Source of the DNA: an uncultured Kiritimatiellota bacterium
Lineage (GTDB): Bacteria > Verrucomicrobiota > Kiritimatiellia > RFP12 > UBA1067
Length of the DNA stretch: 56,012 bases
NCBI GenBank assembly: GCA_934621385.1
Contig: CAKTUI010000014.1
Span: 1 to 56,012 of the forward strand
Direction of reading: 5' to 3'
The position numbers were made by a program, and so were the translations under genes. Below, piece by piece: positions 35,064 through 43,284 of this stretch. Numbering within the stretch: position 1 is the stretch's first letter; each line of letters begins with the position of its first letter. The notes under the pieces were generated by a model. That model searched no databases, was not told the origin of the DNA, and was given only the letters and a program-made list of their open reading frames with translations.

Positions 35064-35858
35064 CTAATCAAGGACCTTGAAGGTCGGTCCAGCCCCCGAA
35101 TAGGAGTCAAGCCCAGCCGAAGCAGAGCCGTCCGAACCGGTGTCATCCGACCTCCGTGCAACAGTCTTCACCTTCGGACGCTCGCCGAAAAGAACCGTCC
35201 CAAGCCGCACCCAGGTCGCCCCCTCCTCGACGGCAACCTCAAAGTCGCCGCTCATACCCATCGAGAGTCGCGGCAGTCCGATGGACAACTCCTTCTCCAA
35301 CCTATCGCGCAATTCGCGAAGCTGACGGAAGTAAGGCCGAGCATCCTCTGGATTTTCGGAAAAAGGAGCCATCGTCATCAACCCTTCCAGCGTCAGGCGC
35401 GGACAGTTCTGCAAGATATGCCGCACGGTCGGCTCGACATCTTCGGGCTTCATGCCGCTCTTCGACTTCTCGCCAGAGACATTCACCTCAAGGAGAATAC
35501 AGGGCTGAAGGCCCAGCTCGTCCGCAATCGCATTGATTCGGTCGGCCAACTTAACGGAGTCGACCGAGTGGATGCAGTCGAAGAGTTCAAGCGCGGCACG
35601 CACCTTGTTCCCCTGAAGGTGCCCAATCAGATGCCAGGATGGTCCCGAGACGCTCATCGGTTTCTTCCAGGCTGCTTCCTGCACCTTGTTCTCACCGACG
35701 ATGCGGAGCCCAGCGTCCCAGGCCTCCTGCACGACCTCCGCACCGTGGGTTTTTGTCACGGCAACGATTTCAACTTCACGCGGATCGCGCCCAACTCTTG
35801 CGCAAGCCGCCGCGATCCGACTACGGACGCGCTCGATGATTGCTCCAAAATCCTCCAT
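35064..35858 (-). CDS. YggS family pyridoxal-phosphate homeostasis protein
   Basis: 264-residue PLP-binding protein with the alanine-racemase-type barrel. The PLP lysine is in VEIVAVTKTHGAEVV, followed by VGENKVQEA, WHLIGHLQGNK, CILLEVNVSGEKSKSG and RLSMGMSGDFEVAVEEGATWVRLGT. It buffers free PLP and has no known catalytic activity. The start giving MEDFGAIIERVRSRI best fits the family; an earlier ATG at 35909 overlaps tadB. The last 35 residues are a Ser/Gly-rich tail beyond the usual family length of about 230. Confidence 0.93.
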   Translation of the reverse strand: MEDFGAIIERVRSRIAAACARVGRDPREVEIVAVTKTHGAEVVQEAWDAGLRIVGENKVQEAAWKKPMSVSGPSWHLIGHLQGNKVRAALELFDCIHSVDSVKLADRINAIADELGLQPCILLEVNVSGEKSKSGMKPEDVEPTVRHILQNCPRLTLEGLMTMAPFSENPEDARPYFRQLRELRDRLEKELSIGLPRLSMGMSGDFEVAVEEGATWVRLGTVLFGERPKVKTVARRSDDTGSDGSASAGLDSYSGAGPTFKVLD

Positions 35859-35901
35859 TTGACACACCTCTCGCTTTCTTGCCTCCGTTTTGCCCAAGTC
35901 C

Positions 35902-36579
35902 TCAGACATCGATGCGGATGATCTTTCGGATAATCAGCCACCCGATGATAATCAAGAAGAACATCACGGCCATGGCAATGACCCCCGTCAGGCTGCAGAA
36001 GAACGGAATCATCAGTTTGGGCTTGATGGCCGTCATGACCGCCCCAAGAAAAATCGGCATGGCCGACACAATGATGCCCTGTACGCGACCCTGCGCCGTC
36101 ATCGTGCGGACCTTGCGCTCAATCTTCTGCCGCCCGCGAATCGTCTCTGAAATCTTGTCGAAGATTTCCGTCACGTTTCCACCCGTCTTGCGGCTGATGA
36201 GAATGGCCGTCGTCACCAGCGTCAAATCGTCCGAACCGACGCGCTCGGACATCGATTCAAGCGCGTCCTCAAAGCTCATGCCGATGCGCAGCTGCTGCTG
36301 CAGAATCTGAAACTCCTCGGCAATCGGCTTGTCCCCAAGCTCAACAACCGAATCAAAGGCCTGCGACAGCGAAAAGCCCGCACGCAGGGCGTTCGACATC
36401 GTGGCAAGCGCCTCGGGGAGCTGCGCATTGAACTTGGCTCTCCGCCGAGCGTCCAGCCAACGGGCCAGCGGCGACTGCCCATTCTGCCAGCCCGACTTGA
36501 TGCGAACGCCACCGACAAAATACCAGGCGACACCACCAATCGCAAGCCCAAACAAAAGTGCTATCAGCCACGCAATCAC
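35902..36579 (-). CDS. tadB: Tad/type II secretion F-domain inner-membrane protein (TadB-like)
   Basis: 225-residue membrane protein with a T2SSF domain: LPEALATMSNALRAGFSLSQAF, a Gly/Ser-rich middle and TGGNVTEIFDKISETIRGRQ. One helix at the N-terminus and two to three at the C-terminus (IIVSAMPIFLGAVMTAI, GVIAMAVMFFLIIIGWLI). It should be the membrane platform of a Flp/Tad-type pilus. The start overlaps the ATPase gene (ATGA). TadC, pilin and secretin genes are missing from the window. Confidence 0.88.
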   Translation of the reverse strand: MIAWLIALLFGLAIGGVAWYFVGGVRIKSGWQNGQSPLARWLDARRRAKFNAQLPEALATMSNALRAGFSLSQAFDSVVELGDKPIAEEFQILQQQLRIGMSFEDALESMSERVGSDDLTLVTTAILISRKTGGNVTEIFDKISETIRGRQKIERKVRTMTAQGRVQGIIVSAMPIFLGAVMTAIKPKLMIPFFCSLTGVIAMAVMFFLIIIGWLIIRKIIRIDV

Positions 36580-38270
36580 GCCTTCTCCACATTAACATTG
36601 CCCGCAAAGTCGGGGTCGAACATGGCCGGATTGACACGAATGCCGCGCCCAGCCAACTGCTCATAGAATGTCGGGACCGCACCCGTCGGACGAAATTCGC
36701 CCAGAATCTTCCCCTTGTCGTCGACACCGGACTGGCGGAAGGAAAAGATGTCCTGCATGACAATCTGATTTCCCTCCAACCCCGTCACCTCGGAGATTGC
36801 CACGACCTTGCGCGAGCCGTCCGACAGACGCGACTCGTGGATGATGATGTCGACCGCGCTTGCAATCTGCTCGCGGATGGCACGCGACGGCAGTTCCATG
36901 CCGCTCATCAAAACCATCGTCTCAAGACGCGAAATCACGTCACGCGGCGAATTGGCGTGCACGGTCGTCAGCGACCCGTCGTGTCCCGTGTTCATGGCCT
37001 GCAACATATCAAGTGCCTCTCCGCCACGACACTCGCCGACGATGATGCGATCGGGGCGCATACGCAGGCAGTTCTTGACGAGGTCGCGAATCGTGACCGC
37101 CCCCCTTCCCTCGATGTTTGGTGGGCGGGCCTCCAATCGCACGACATGCGGCTGCTGAAGTCGAAGTTCGGCGGCATCCTCGACAGTGATGATGCGCTCG
37201 TCATGCGGAATGTAGCCCGACAGAAGATTGAGAAGCGTCGTCTTGCCAGAACCCGTTCCACCTGCGACGATGATGTTCTTTCGCAGGAGGACGCAGAGCT
37301 TCATGAATTCCGCCGCGTTATGCGTCCATGTCCCGAAACGGACGAAATCCTCGGGCGTCAGGGCCTTCTTCGCAAACTTCCGAATCGTAATGGTCGGACC
37401 CGAAAGGGCCAGAGGCGCAATGATTGCATTGACACGCGAACCGTCCGCAAGACGCGCATCCACGTATGGTTGGGACTCGTCAATGCGACGGCCAAGCGGG
37501 GCGACGATTCGTTCGATGACCGAGAGAACGCTCGCCTCGTCCGTAAACTGGCAGTCGGAGAGCTGCAGCTTGCCATGTCGCTCGACAAAGACCTTGTCCG
37601 GCCCGTTCACCATGATTTCCGACACGGAATCGTCCGCCAGCAAGTCCTCAAGCGGCCCGAGTCGCATGGCCTCGTTGAAAACATCATCTTCAAGGCGCAC
37701 GGGGTCGATACCCTCCGGCAATCGACCCTTGGCAACGACCTCATCGATAATTTGGCGAATCTTCTCCCTCGCCCGCTCCTCAAGTCCCTCGCGCTCGACA
37801 CCCTGGACGGTCAAGCGTTTCATGTCCATGCGCTTCAGAAGTTCGCGCTGAATCTGCTCCTGGACATTGCGCCGCAACTCACGGAGGGGGTCCGGCGCGG
37901 GAGTTTCAACCGCTTCCGCCTCAGTGGGCTGCTCGGCCACGGCAACCGCCTCTCGACCATCCGGCTCGACCTCCGCCTCCACCGGGGCATCTTCGCTGAC
38001 GCGAAGCATACTCTCGCCAATCTGGACGACCATTCCCCCATCCAGCACGACAGGCGCGTCGACCATTTCTCCATTGACATAGGTGCCATTCGCCGAATGA
38101 AGATCCTCAAGAATGGCACGACCCTCGCGCACGGTCAAGATTGCGTGCCGCTCAGAGACATCCGGGAAATCCAGCCGAACGCGGCAAGAAGGACTGCGCC
38201 CAATGATGTAACTGCCGTCCGACAGGTCCTGGCTTGTGCGCACGTTACCTATCAGCGTCGTGAGTTTCAT
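36576..38270 (-). CDS. FHA-domain fused TadA/CpaF secretion ATPase
   Basis: 564-residue protein. An N-terminal forkhead-associated domain (1-95) has GSYIIGRSPSCRVRLDFPDVSERHA and LHSANGTYVNGE, the phosphothreonine-binding signature. An acidic linker follows, then a TadA/CpaF ATPase (about 150-564) with Walker A GGTGSGKTTLLN near residue 345, the Asp box ITVEDAAELRLQ, Walker B ILVGECRGGEALD-like (DRIIVGECRGGEAL) and the His box GHDGSLTTVHANSP. It powers Tad pilus assembly. FHA fused to the ATPase suggests control by Ser/Thr phosphorylation. It is coupled to cpaB and tadB. Confidence 0.92.
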   Translation of the reverse strand: MKLTTLIGNVRTSQDLSDGSYIIGRSPSCRVRLDFPDVSERHAILTVREGRAILEDLHSANGTYVNGEMVDAPVVLDGGMVVQIGESMLRVSEDAPVEAEVEPDGREAVAVAEQPTEAEAVETPAPDPLRELRRNVQEQIQRELLKRMDMKRLTVQGVEREGLEERAREKIRQIIDEVVAKGRLPEGIDPVRLEDDVFNEAMRLGPLEDLLADDSVSEIMVNGPDKVFVERHGKLQLSDCQFTDEASVLSVIERIVAPLGRRIDESQPYVDARLADGSRVNAIIAPLALSGPTITIRKFAKKALTPEDFVRFGTWTHNAAEFMKLCVLLRKNIIVAGGTGSGKTTLLNLLSGYIPHDERIITVEDAAELRLQQPHVVRLEARPPNIEGRGAVTIRDLVKNCLRMRPDRIIVGECRGGEALDMLQAMNTGHDGSLTTVHANSPRDVISRLETMVLMSGMELPSRAIREQIASAVDIIIHESRLSDGSRKVVAISEVTGLEGNQIVMQDIFSFRQSGVDDKGKILGEFRPTGAVPTFYEQLAGRGIRVNPAMFDPDFAGNVNVEKA

Positions 38271-39088
38271 CAGCGTCCCCCTGTGTAGTTGTTCTGCTGT
38301 CTCTTTAGGTTCAATTCCTCAATTTCGCCGCGAATCTTCTCAAAGTCGACCTTCGGCAATTCGCGCTCGTAAGTCGTGTCGTTGCGGTTGCGCAAGGTCA
38401 ATGTCAGTCGGCCCTTCATCTGTTCGGTGAAGGCCAGCATTTCCGCCTCGCGTGGCGTCACCTCAAGCGTGACGGTCGAATAGCCCCGATTCAGACCAAG
38501 GTTCTCCTTACGCGTCTTTGCCGTCGTCTGCCCCGTCGCCAGAACGAGCACATTCTGAAGGATCGTGCTCGTCACGACATCCCCCTTGCCGACCCGGCCG
38601 TCACTGCCCGGGAAAGCGAACGTTCCGATGACATCCACATGGTCATTCGGACGCACCATACCAGAGACACTCGCCGAACCCATGCAGGTGATTGAAATCG
38701 CCCGCATCTGCCGCTTGATGTCGGCCGAGAGTCCCTTCGTATTCGGATTGCCGCCCTCAATGTCCGACCAGAAGAGGACTTCTTTCTTCCGATGCCCGAG
38801 CAGGACCTTTCGCCCGACCACGGAGGAAAGGTCCTCGCGACCAAGGGCCTGTCCGCGCACGCCATTCGCCGGAACCGTCAGCAAACCAAGATCGCTCTGT
38901 GCAATCACCGTCCCACCGGGAACATCCCGCTTAAAGCAGAGGACGTCAATCGGACCACCGTAACGACGGTTGATTGCGTCAATCTTCGCCTGGGCCTCGC
39001 TCTCGCGGCTCGCGACATAAAGCCGCGTCAGAATTGCCGCGATAACACCCATCACGAGACTGGCTATGAGAACGATCTTGCGCTTCAT
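38270..39088 (-). CDS. cpaB: Flp pilus assembly protein CpaB
   Basis: 272-residue protein with one N-terminal membrane helix (KIVLIASLVMGVIAAILTRLY) and a SAF domain beginning CFKRDVPGGTVIAQSDLGLLTVP (shown as two adjacent parts: CFKRDVPGG and TVIAQSDLGLLTVP). It has the RcpC/CpaB core MRAISITCMGSASVSGMVRP with HVDVIGTF. In Tad systems CpaB lies in the periplasm and helps the secretin. The start shares one base with the fhs stop (TAATG), and the end shares one with the ATPase start (TGATG). Confidence 0.9.
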   Translation of the reverse strand: MKRKIVLIASLVMGVIAAILTRLYVASRESEAQAKIDAINRRYGGPIDVLCFKRDVPGGTVIAQSDLGLLTVPANGVRGQALGREDLSSVVGRKVLLGHRKKEVLFWSDIEGGNPNTKGLSADIKRQMRAISITCMGSASVSGMVRPNDHVDVIGTFAFPGSDGRVGKGDVVTSTILQNVLVLATGQTTAKTRKENLGLNRGYSTVTLEVTPREAEMLAFTEQMKGRLTLTLRNRNDTTYERELPKVDFEKIRGEIEELNLKRQQNNYTGGR

Positions 39089-40851
39089 TAGAAGAGCCCT
39101 TTCACCTTGCCCGTTTCGACATCCACATCAATGCGGCGATAGGCCGGCGAGGCAGAAGTCCCCGGCATCAGCTTGATTTCGCCGGCAACCGGCACGACAA
39201 GCCCAGCACCCTGGTAGATCAGGACATCCCGAATCGGCATGCGCCAACCAGTCGGCCGCCCATGCAGATTGGGGTCGTGCGAAAGCGAATACTGCGTCTT
39301 GGCCATGCAAATCGGCAAGTGTGCCGTCGCCGAATCAGCCTGCAACTCCTCCAGACGCTTGAGCGCGGACGGCTCGAAGTCAACGCCATCGCCACCATAG
39401 ACCTCCTTCACCTGCTTTTCAATCCGATCCTTCAGGGGTTCGGAGAGGTCACACAGGTAATGGAAATCGTTGGGTATCGCGCAGGCGCGCACCACTTCCT
39501 CCGCGAGTTCAATTGCGCCCTCGCCGCCCTTGAGCCAATGGTCGGAAACGGCAAACGTCGCCCCCGCCTCCGCCGCCATTTTCCGCACAAGTTCACGCTC
39601 GGCGGGCGTGTCGGTGTGAAAGGCGTTCAGGCAGACAATGGGCTGGACACCCGAGCGGCGGATAATGTCAATGTGGGCACGCAGGTTGTCACAGCCCTTC
39701 TCCAACAACTCAAGGTTCTCCGTCGTATAAACGGGGTCGAGGGGAAGCCCCGCCTTCACAGCAGGCGCACCGCCATGCGCCTTCAGCGCACGGACCGTCG
39801 CCACAAGCACGACGGCATCCGGCTTGAGACCCGAACAGCGGCACTTGATGTTCCAAAACTTCTCGAAGCCCATGTCGCTTGCAAAGCCGCTCTCAGTCAC
39901 CACATAATCGGCCAGTGCACAGGCCAAACGATCGGCTACAACCGAATTCTGCCCGATGGCGATATTGGCAAACGGCCCGGCATGAACCAGCATGGGCTGT
40001 CCTTCAAGCGACTGCATCAACGTCGGCTTGAGCGCATTCACGAGCAAGGCGCACATGGCACCGTCCACTTCGAGGTCGGCCGTCGTCACTGGACGACCCG
40101 ATTTCGAATAGGCCACGATAATCCGCGAAAGCCGTGTCCGCAGGTCGGCGAGATCCGAACTCATCGCCAAAATGGCCATCACCTCGGATGCAACGGAAAT
40201 GTAAAAGCCCGACGAGCAGGTGAAGCCATCCAGCTTTCCGCCGCGTCCGATCTCGATATTACGCAGCCCCTGCGCACAGAAATCCATCGCCCAGCGGAAC
40301 TGGATCCGCTCGGGATCGATGTCAAGACGCTTCAGTCCGCGCTGAGCCAACCAGGCATCATCATGATTGCGCTCGTGCTGCATACGGGAATTGAGTGCCA
40401 CCATTGCGAGATTATTCGCATTCGTCACGGCATCGATGTCGCCCGTCAGGCCAAGCGAAAGTGCCGTCAGGGGCACGACCTGCGCAAGGCCACCGCCCGC
40501 CGCCGAACCCTTAATGTTGAAAGTCGGTCCGCCGGACGGCTGCCGAACGCAGCCAATCACCTTCTTTCCAAGCCGCCCAAGCCCCTCGACAAGACCGAGC
40601 GTCGTCGTCGTCTTACCTTCGCCAAGGGCCGTGGGCGTGATGGCCGTCACGTCAATGTACTTCCCCTTCCGCCCGGCTCCAACGCGGCGCAAGACCTTCG
40701 TCACATCAATCTTCGCAAGGACCTTGCCGTGGGCTTCCCATTCATCATCCTTCAACCCAAGTTCCTTCGCAAGATCTGCCGCGGGTCTGAGCGTCTCTTC
40801 TGCGGACTCGGCAATCTGCCAGTCCTTCATCTTCGTGGGATCAAGTTTCAT
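39088..40851 (-). CDS. fhs: Formate--tetrahydrofolate ligase
   Basis: 587-residue enzyme that joins formate to tetrahydrofolate using ATP, the entry to one-carbon metabolism and the Wood-Ljungdahl methyl branch. Motifs are YIDVTAITPTALGEGKTTTT with the P-loop GEGKTTTTLGL, VRQPSGGPTFNIKGSAAGGG, FCAQGLRNIEIGRGGKLDG and the C-terminal GEIKLMPGTSASPAYRRIDVD. The length is slightly above the usual 555. The ATG at 40851 lies 6 nt from a TATAAT box, so the mRNA should begin at the AUG. It heads an operon with cpaB, the ATPase, tadB and yggS. No THF riboswitch is visible. Confidence 0.95.
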   Translation of the reverse strand: MKLDPTKMKDWQIAESAEETLRPAADLAKELGLKDDEWEAHGKVLAKIDVTKVLRRVGAGRKGKYIDVTAITPTALGEGKTTTTLGLVEGLGRLGKKVIGCVRQPSGGPTFNIKGSAAGGGLAQVVPLTALSLGLTGDIDAVTNANNLAMVALNSRMQHERNHDDAWLAQRGLKRLDIDPERIQFRWAMDFCAQGLRNIEIGRGGKLDGFTCSSGFYISVASEVMAILAMSSDLADLRTRLSRIIVAYSKSGRPVTTADLEVDGAMCALLVNALKPTLMQSLEGQPMLVHAGPFANIAIGQNSVVADRLACALADYVVTESGFASDMGFEKFWNIKCRCSGLKPDAVVLVATVRALKAHGGAPAVKAGLPLDPVYTTENLELLEKGCDNLRAHIDIIRRSGVQPIVCLNAFHTDTPAERELVRKMAAEAGATFAVSDHWLKGGEGAIELAEEVVRACAIPNDFHYLCDLSEPLKDRIEKQVKEVYGGDGVDFEPSALKRLEELQADSATAHLPICMAKTQYSLSHDPNLHGRPTGWRMPIRDVLIYQGAGLVVPVAGEIKLMPGTSASPAYRRIDVDVETGKVKGLF

Positions 40852-40857
40852 GCCCGT

Positions 40858-40866
40858 ATTATACCA
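40858..40866 (-). promoter_or_regulatory. Extended -10 promoter of fhs, leaderless geometry
   Basis: ATGTGGTATAAT on the minus strand with only 6 nt (ACGGGC) before the ATG at 40851. Normal -10 to start-site spacing puts the first transcribed base at the A of ATG. Confidence 0.7.
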
Positions 40867-41470
40867 CATTCTCAGCGTTAATCTCAAATTCGGCGGGAAA
40901 TTGTAAGTTCTAATGGGGCAGTAAGCACGGAAAGAAAAACGACCGGAAAGAAGGATAGGAAGAAGATGCTAAACCGGCCCCATAGGCGGAGCCTGCGCAT
41001 CTCCCTGCACCCGTTCGCAAGGATGCACGCCCTCGCATCGGCGTGAATCGACGCGGAAATGCCCATCACAAGCGGGGTTTTTGACGATTATAGAAGGTGG
41101 AGAGGTCCATCGCCACGGGCGGAGACAGGCGTGACGACGGGAAAGCACCTTAGTCCTTTGCACAAACCACTAAGGTGCTTTGGGTAAACCACCTTAGTCC
41201 TTTGATCAAACCACCTTAGTGCTTTCCCGATAAGTTGCGCATCCTCGACCCGTTGGGTTGCGCATCCCAGGCCCATTAGGTTGCGCAAGTCAGACCCCTG
41301 GGTTGCGCATCCCAGACGCTTCCCTTGCTCACGCCAACTCATTCCCTTCAGGAACGCCGCGCTGGGACTCCTGCGCTTCCCGTCAACGTGTGGATGATGA
41401 TTCGCGAGGCCTTCCCGGGCAAGACCGTCCGCCCACTCGCACCTGCCAAGCGTGAACGCCCCTTAAACCT
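40867..41470. other. Gene-poor gap with repeat array 2
   Basis: About 600 bp between the fhs promoter and the MATE reading frame. The part from 40867 to about 41090 holds no supported gene; a 61-codon frame with one hydrophobic stretch exists but lacks a ribosome-binding site. A minus-strand TATAAT box at 41087-41092 could start a short RNA toward fhs. The rest is array 2 and its decayed right flank. Confidence 0.6.
41097..41363. repeat. 22-bp-period repeat array 2
   Basis: Four units start exactly 22 bp apart at 41141, 41163, 41185 and 41207, with core CCACCTTAGTCCTTTG or its inverted form CCACTAAGGTGCTTTG. They are flanked by two looser units at 41097 and 41119, each beginning G(T/C)GGAGA and ending ACGG. 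A different family follows in nearly the same register: GTTGCGCA at 41234, 41257, 41280 and 41302 (23, 23 and 22 bp apart). Then come TTCCCTT units at 41320 and 41342. The unit at 41163 is nearly identical to the unit at 27120 in array 1, so the two loci share a repeat family. Confidence 0.9.
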
Positions 41471-42831
41471 TCACAGCCCCCGAATGGCGAGACGTGGACG
41501 ACGCAAGAGCCAAACGAACACAACAAGGCAGATGACAACTGACACGATTGATCCGAGTGCCGTGGCAATTCCCATAGGGAAAAGCGTCTCCGGCCACCAC
41601 TTCGATGCGAAATAGACACCTGGCACACGCACAATCACGATGGAAATGAAGTTGTGGGCGAACGAGATAATTGATTTTCCACATGCGCAGAAGAATCCGC
41701 TGAAACTGAAATGTATGCCGGCAAAGATGCAATCCAAAATGTAACCACGGAAGTATTCCCCTCCCGCCTTCACAACCGCCGCGTCGTGGGTAAAAAGAGC
41801 AATGCACGGATCGGGGTTGAATTGCACAAGGATTGAACCACCCCAAACCCTGTGGCAATCATCACGGCATACCAAAGCGTCTGGATGGCCCGCCTCCACT
41901 TGTTCGCCCCAATGTTCTGGGCGGACAGGGCGGAAACCGTTGACAGCATAGCGGACGGAACAAGGAAAATAAAGCAAATAACCTTTTCCACGATGCCGAC
42001 GGCCGCCGCGTCCGTCAATCCACGCTGATTGGCGATAATCGTAATCACAATGAAGGCAACCTGTATCAACCCGTCCTGCACGGCGATTGGAAGCCCAATG
42101 CCAAAGATTCGAGCCAAGACGGATCGGTCGGGCAAGAAATCTGAACGCCGAACGGGGCTGTCCCGCAAGCGATGGAGAAGCAAAACAAGCCCCGCACCTG
42201 CACTCAGCAACTGCGAAAGGACCGTCGCGAGAGCGGCCCCTGCAGGGCCCCAACCGAACACACCCATGAATAGGTAGTCCAGCAACACATTCGCCGCGCA
42301 AGCAACCGCAATGAAGTACATCGGGCTAACGGAATCCCCAAGCCCACGGAAAATGGAACTGATGAGATTGTAGGCCGTAATGAATGGAATACCGGCAAAA
42401 CAAATGAGCAAATACGAGACCGTCCCCGGCACGGCTTCCGTCGGTGTCGACATCCACGCAACAATCGGGCGAACGCCCAAAATAAGGAATCCCGTCAAAA
42501 CAAGCGAGAGTGACATAAAAAGCGCGGCGGAATTTCCAATCTGCCGCGCAATGCTCGCCCGATCGCCCGCCCCTACAGAACGAGCAACAACGACTGTCGT
42601 TCCCATCGAAAGGCCAACGATGATGACCGTCAGCATGTGCATGACCTGACTGCCAATGGCAACGGCCGTCGTACTTTCAACCCCCGCAAACTGACCGACA
42701 ATCAGCAAGTCGGCCATTCCATAGAAAGTCTGTAGAAAATACGAAAGAATATAGAGCAAGGAGAAGCAAAAAACCGCCTTCAGCACACTTCCCGTCGTCC
42801 AGTCACCTTTCACTTCATCGTCGCCCCTCAC
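41471..42831 (-). pseudogene. MATE family efflux transporter, frameshifted
   Basis: MATE drug/sodium antiporter. The first frame (42831 to about 41840) starts at a GTG overlapping the vsr stop and reads through GSVLKAVFCFSLLYILSYFL, GMADLLIVGQFAG, IFRGLGDSVSPMYF and SAQNIGANKWRRA to GFGVVQS, then runs into a stop at 41770. Homology continues in the -1 frame with ILVQFNPDPCIALFTHDAAV to a stop at 41471. Together the two frames give about 453 residues, the normal family length. One missing base near GGGGTGGTTC (about 41835-41850) would explain it: real mutation, sequencing error or programmed shift. Confidence 0.85.
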
Positions 42832-43271
42832 TCATCACACGCGTCTGTCGAGCATTCGGCAAGCCACTTCTCAAGCCGTTCAAACGTCCGTTCGCGGGCC
42901 TCGGCAGTCTTGAGTCCACACGCCCAAATGACGATGAGATTCCACCCAAGTTCAGCCCACTCCTTCTCATGCCGCGCATCCCGTGCCCGATTTGCCCTGA
43001 ACTTCTTCGTCCAAAAGGCACGATTCGTCTTCGGCACTGTCGCATCTGGGCATCCCTTGTGCTGATGCCAAAAGCACCCCCGAATCTCAATGAGTGTGCG
43101 AATCTTCGGAATGGCCACGTCTGGATGTCCCGGTACCTTCTTGTACTGTACACGAAAACGCCAGCCATGCGCCCAGAGCCACTTGCGTACAATGATTTCA
43201 GGCAAGGTGTCGCGAGAATGAATCGACGACATGATTCGTGTCCGCGTTTCTTTGGAGAACTTGTCCATCAT
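42828..43271 (-). CDS. vsr: Very short patch repair endonuclease
   Basis: 147-residue endonuclease that nicks 5' of the T in T:G mismatches left by deaminated 5-methylcytosine. Motifs are SIHSRDTLPEIIVRKWLWAHG, KVPGHPDVAIPKIRTLIEIRG with the catalytic Asp, and GCFWHQHKGCPDATVPKTNR with the active-site His and zinc Cys. ATG at 43271 or 43268 fits the family start. It is not next to either C5 methyltransferase, which lie 16-24 kb away, but would repair their deamination hotspots. Its stop overlaps the MATE start (GTGA). Confidence 0.93.
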   Translation of the reverse strand: MMDKFSKETRTRIMSSIHSRDTLPEIIVRKWLWAHGWRFRVQYKKVPGHPDVAIPKIRTLIEIRGCFWHQHKGCPDATVPKTNRAFWTKKFRANRARDARHEKEWAELGWNLIVIWACGLKTAEARERTFERLEKWLAECSTDACDE

Positions 43272-43284
43272 CCGCCCCAAAGGC

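Noticed and set aside
40884..41069. 61-codon frame with one hydrophobic segment upstream of fhs
   Set aside because: No ribosome-binding site, no homology recognised, and it overlaps possible decayed repeat sequence; a minus-strand TATAAT nearby is not enough.
40852..41090. THF riboswitch upstream of fhs
   Set aside because: The fhs promoter leaves no leader, and no matching conserved core was seen in the sequence before it.
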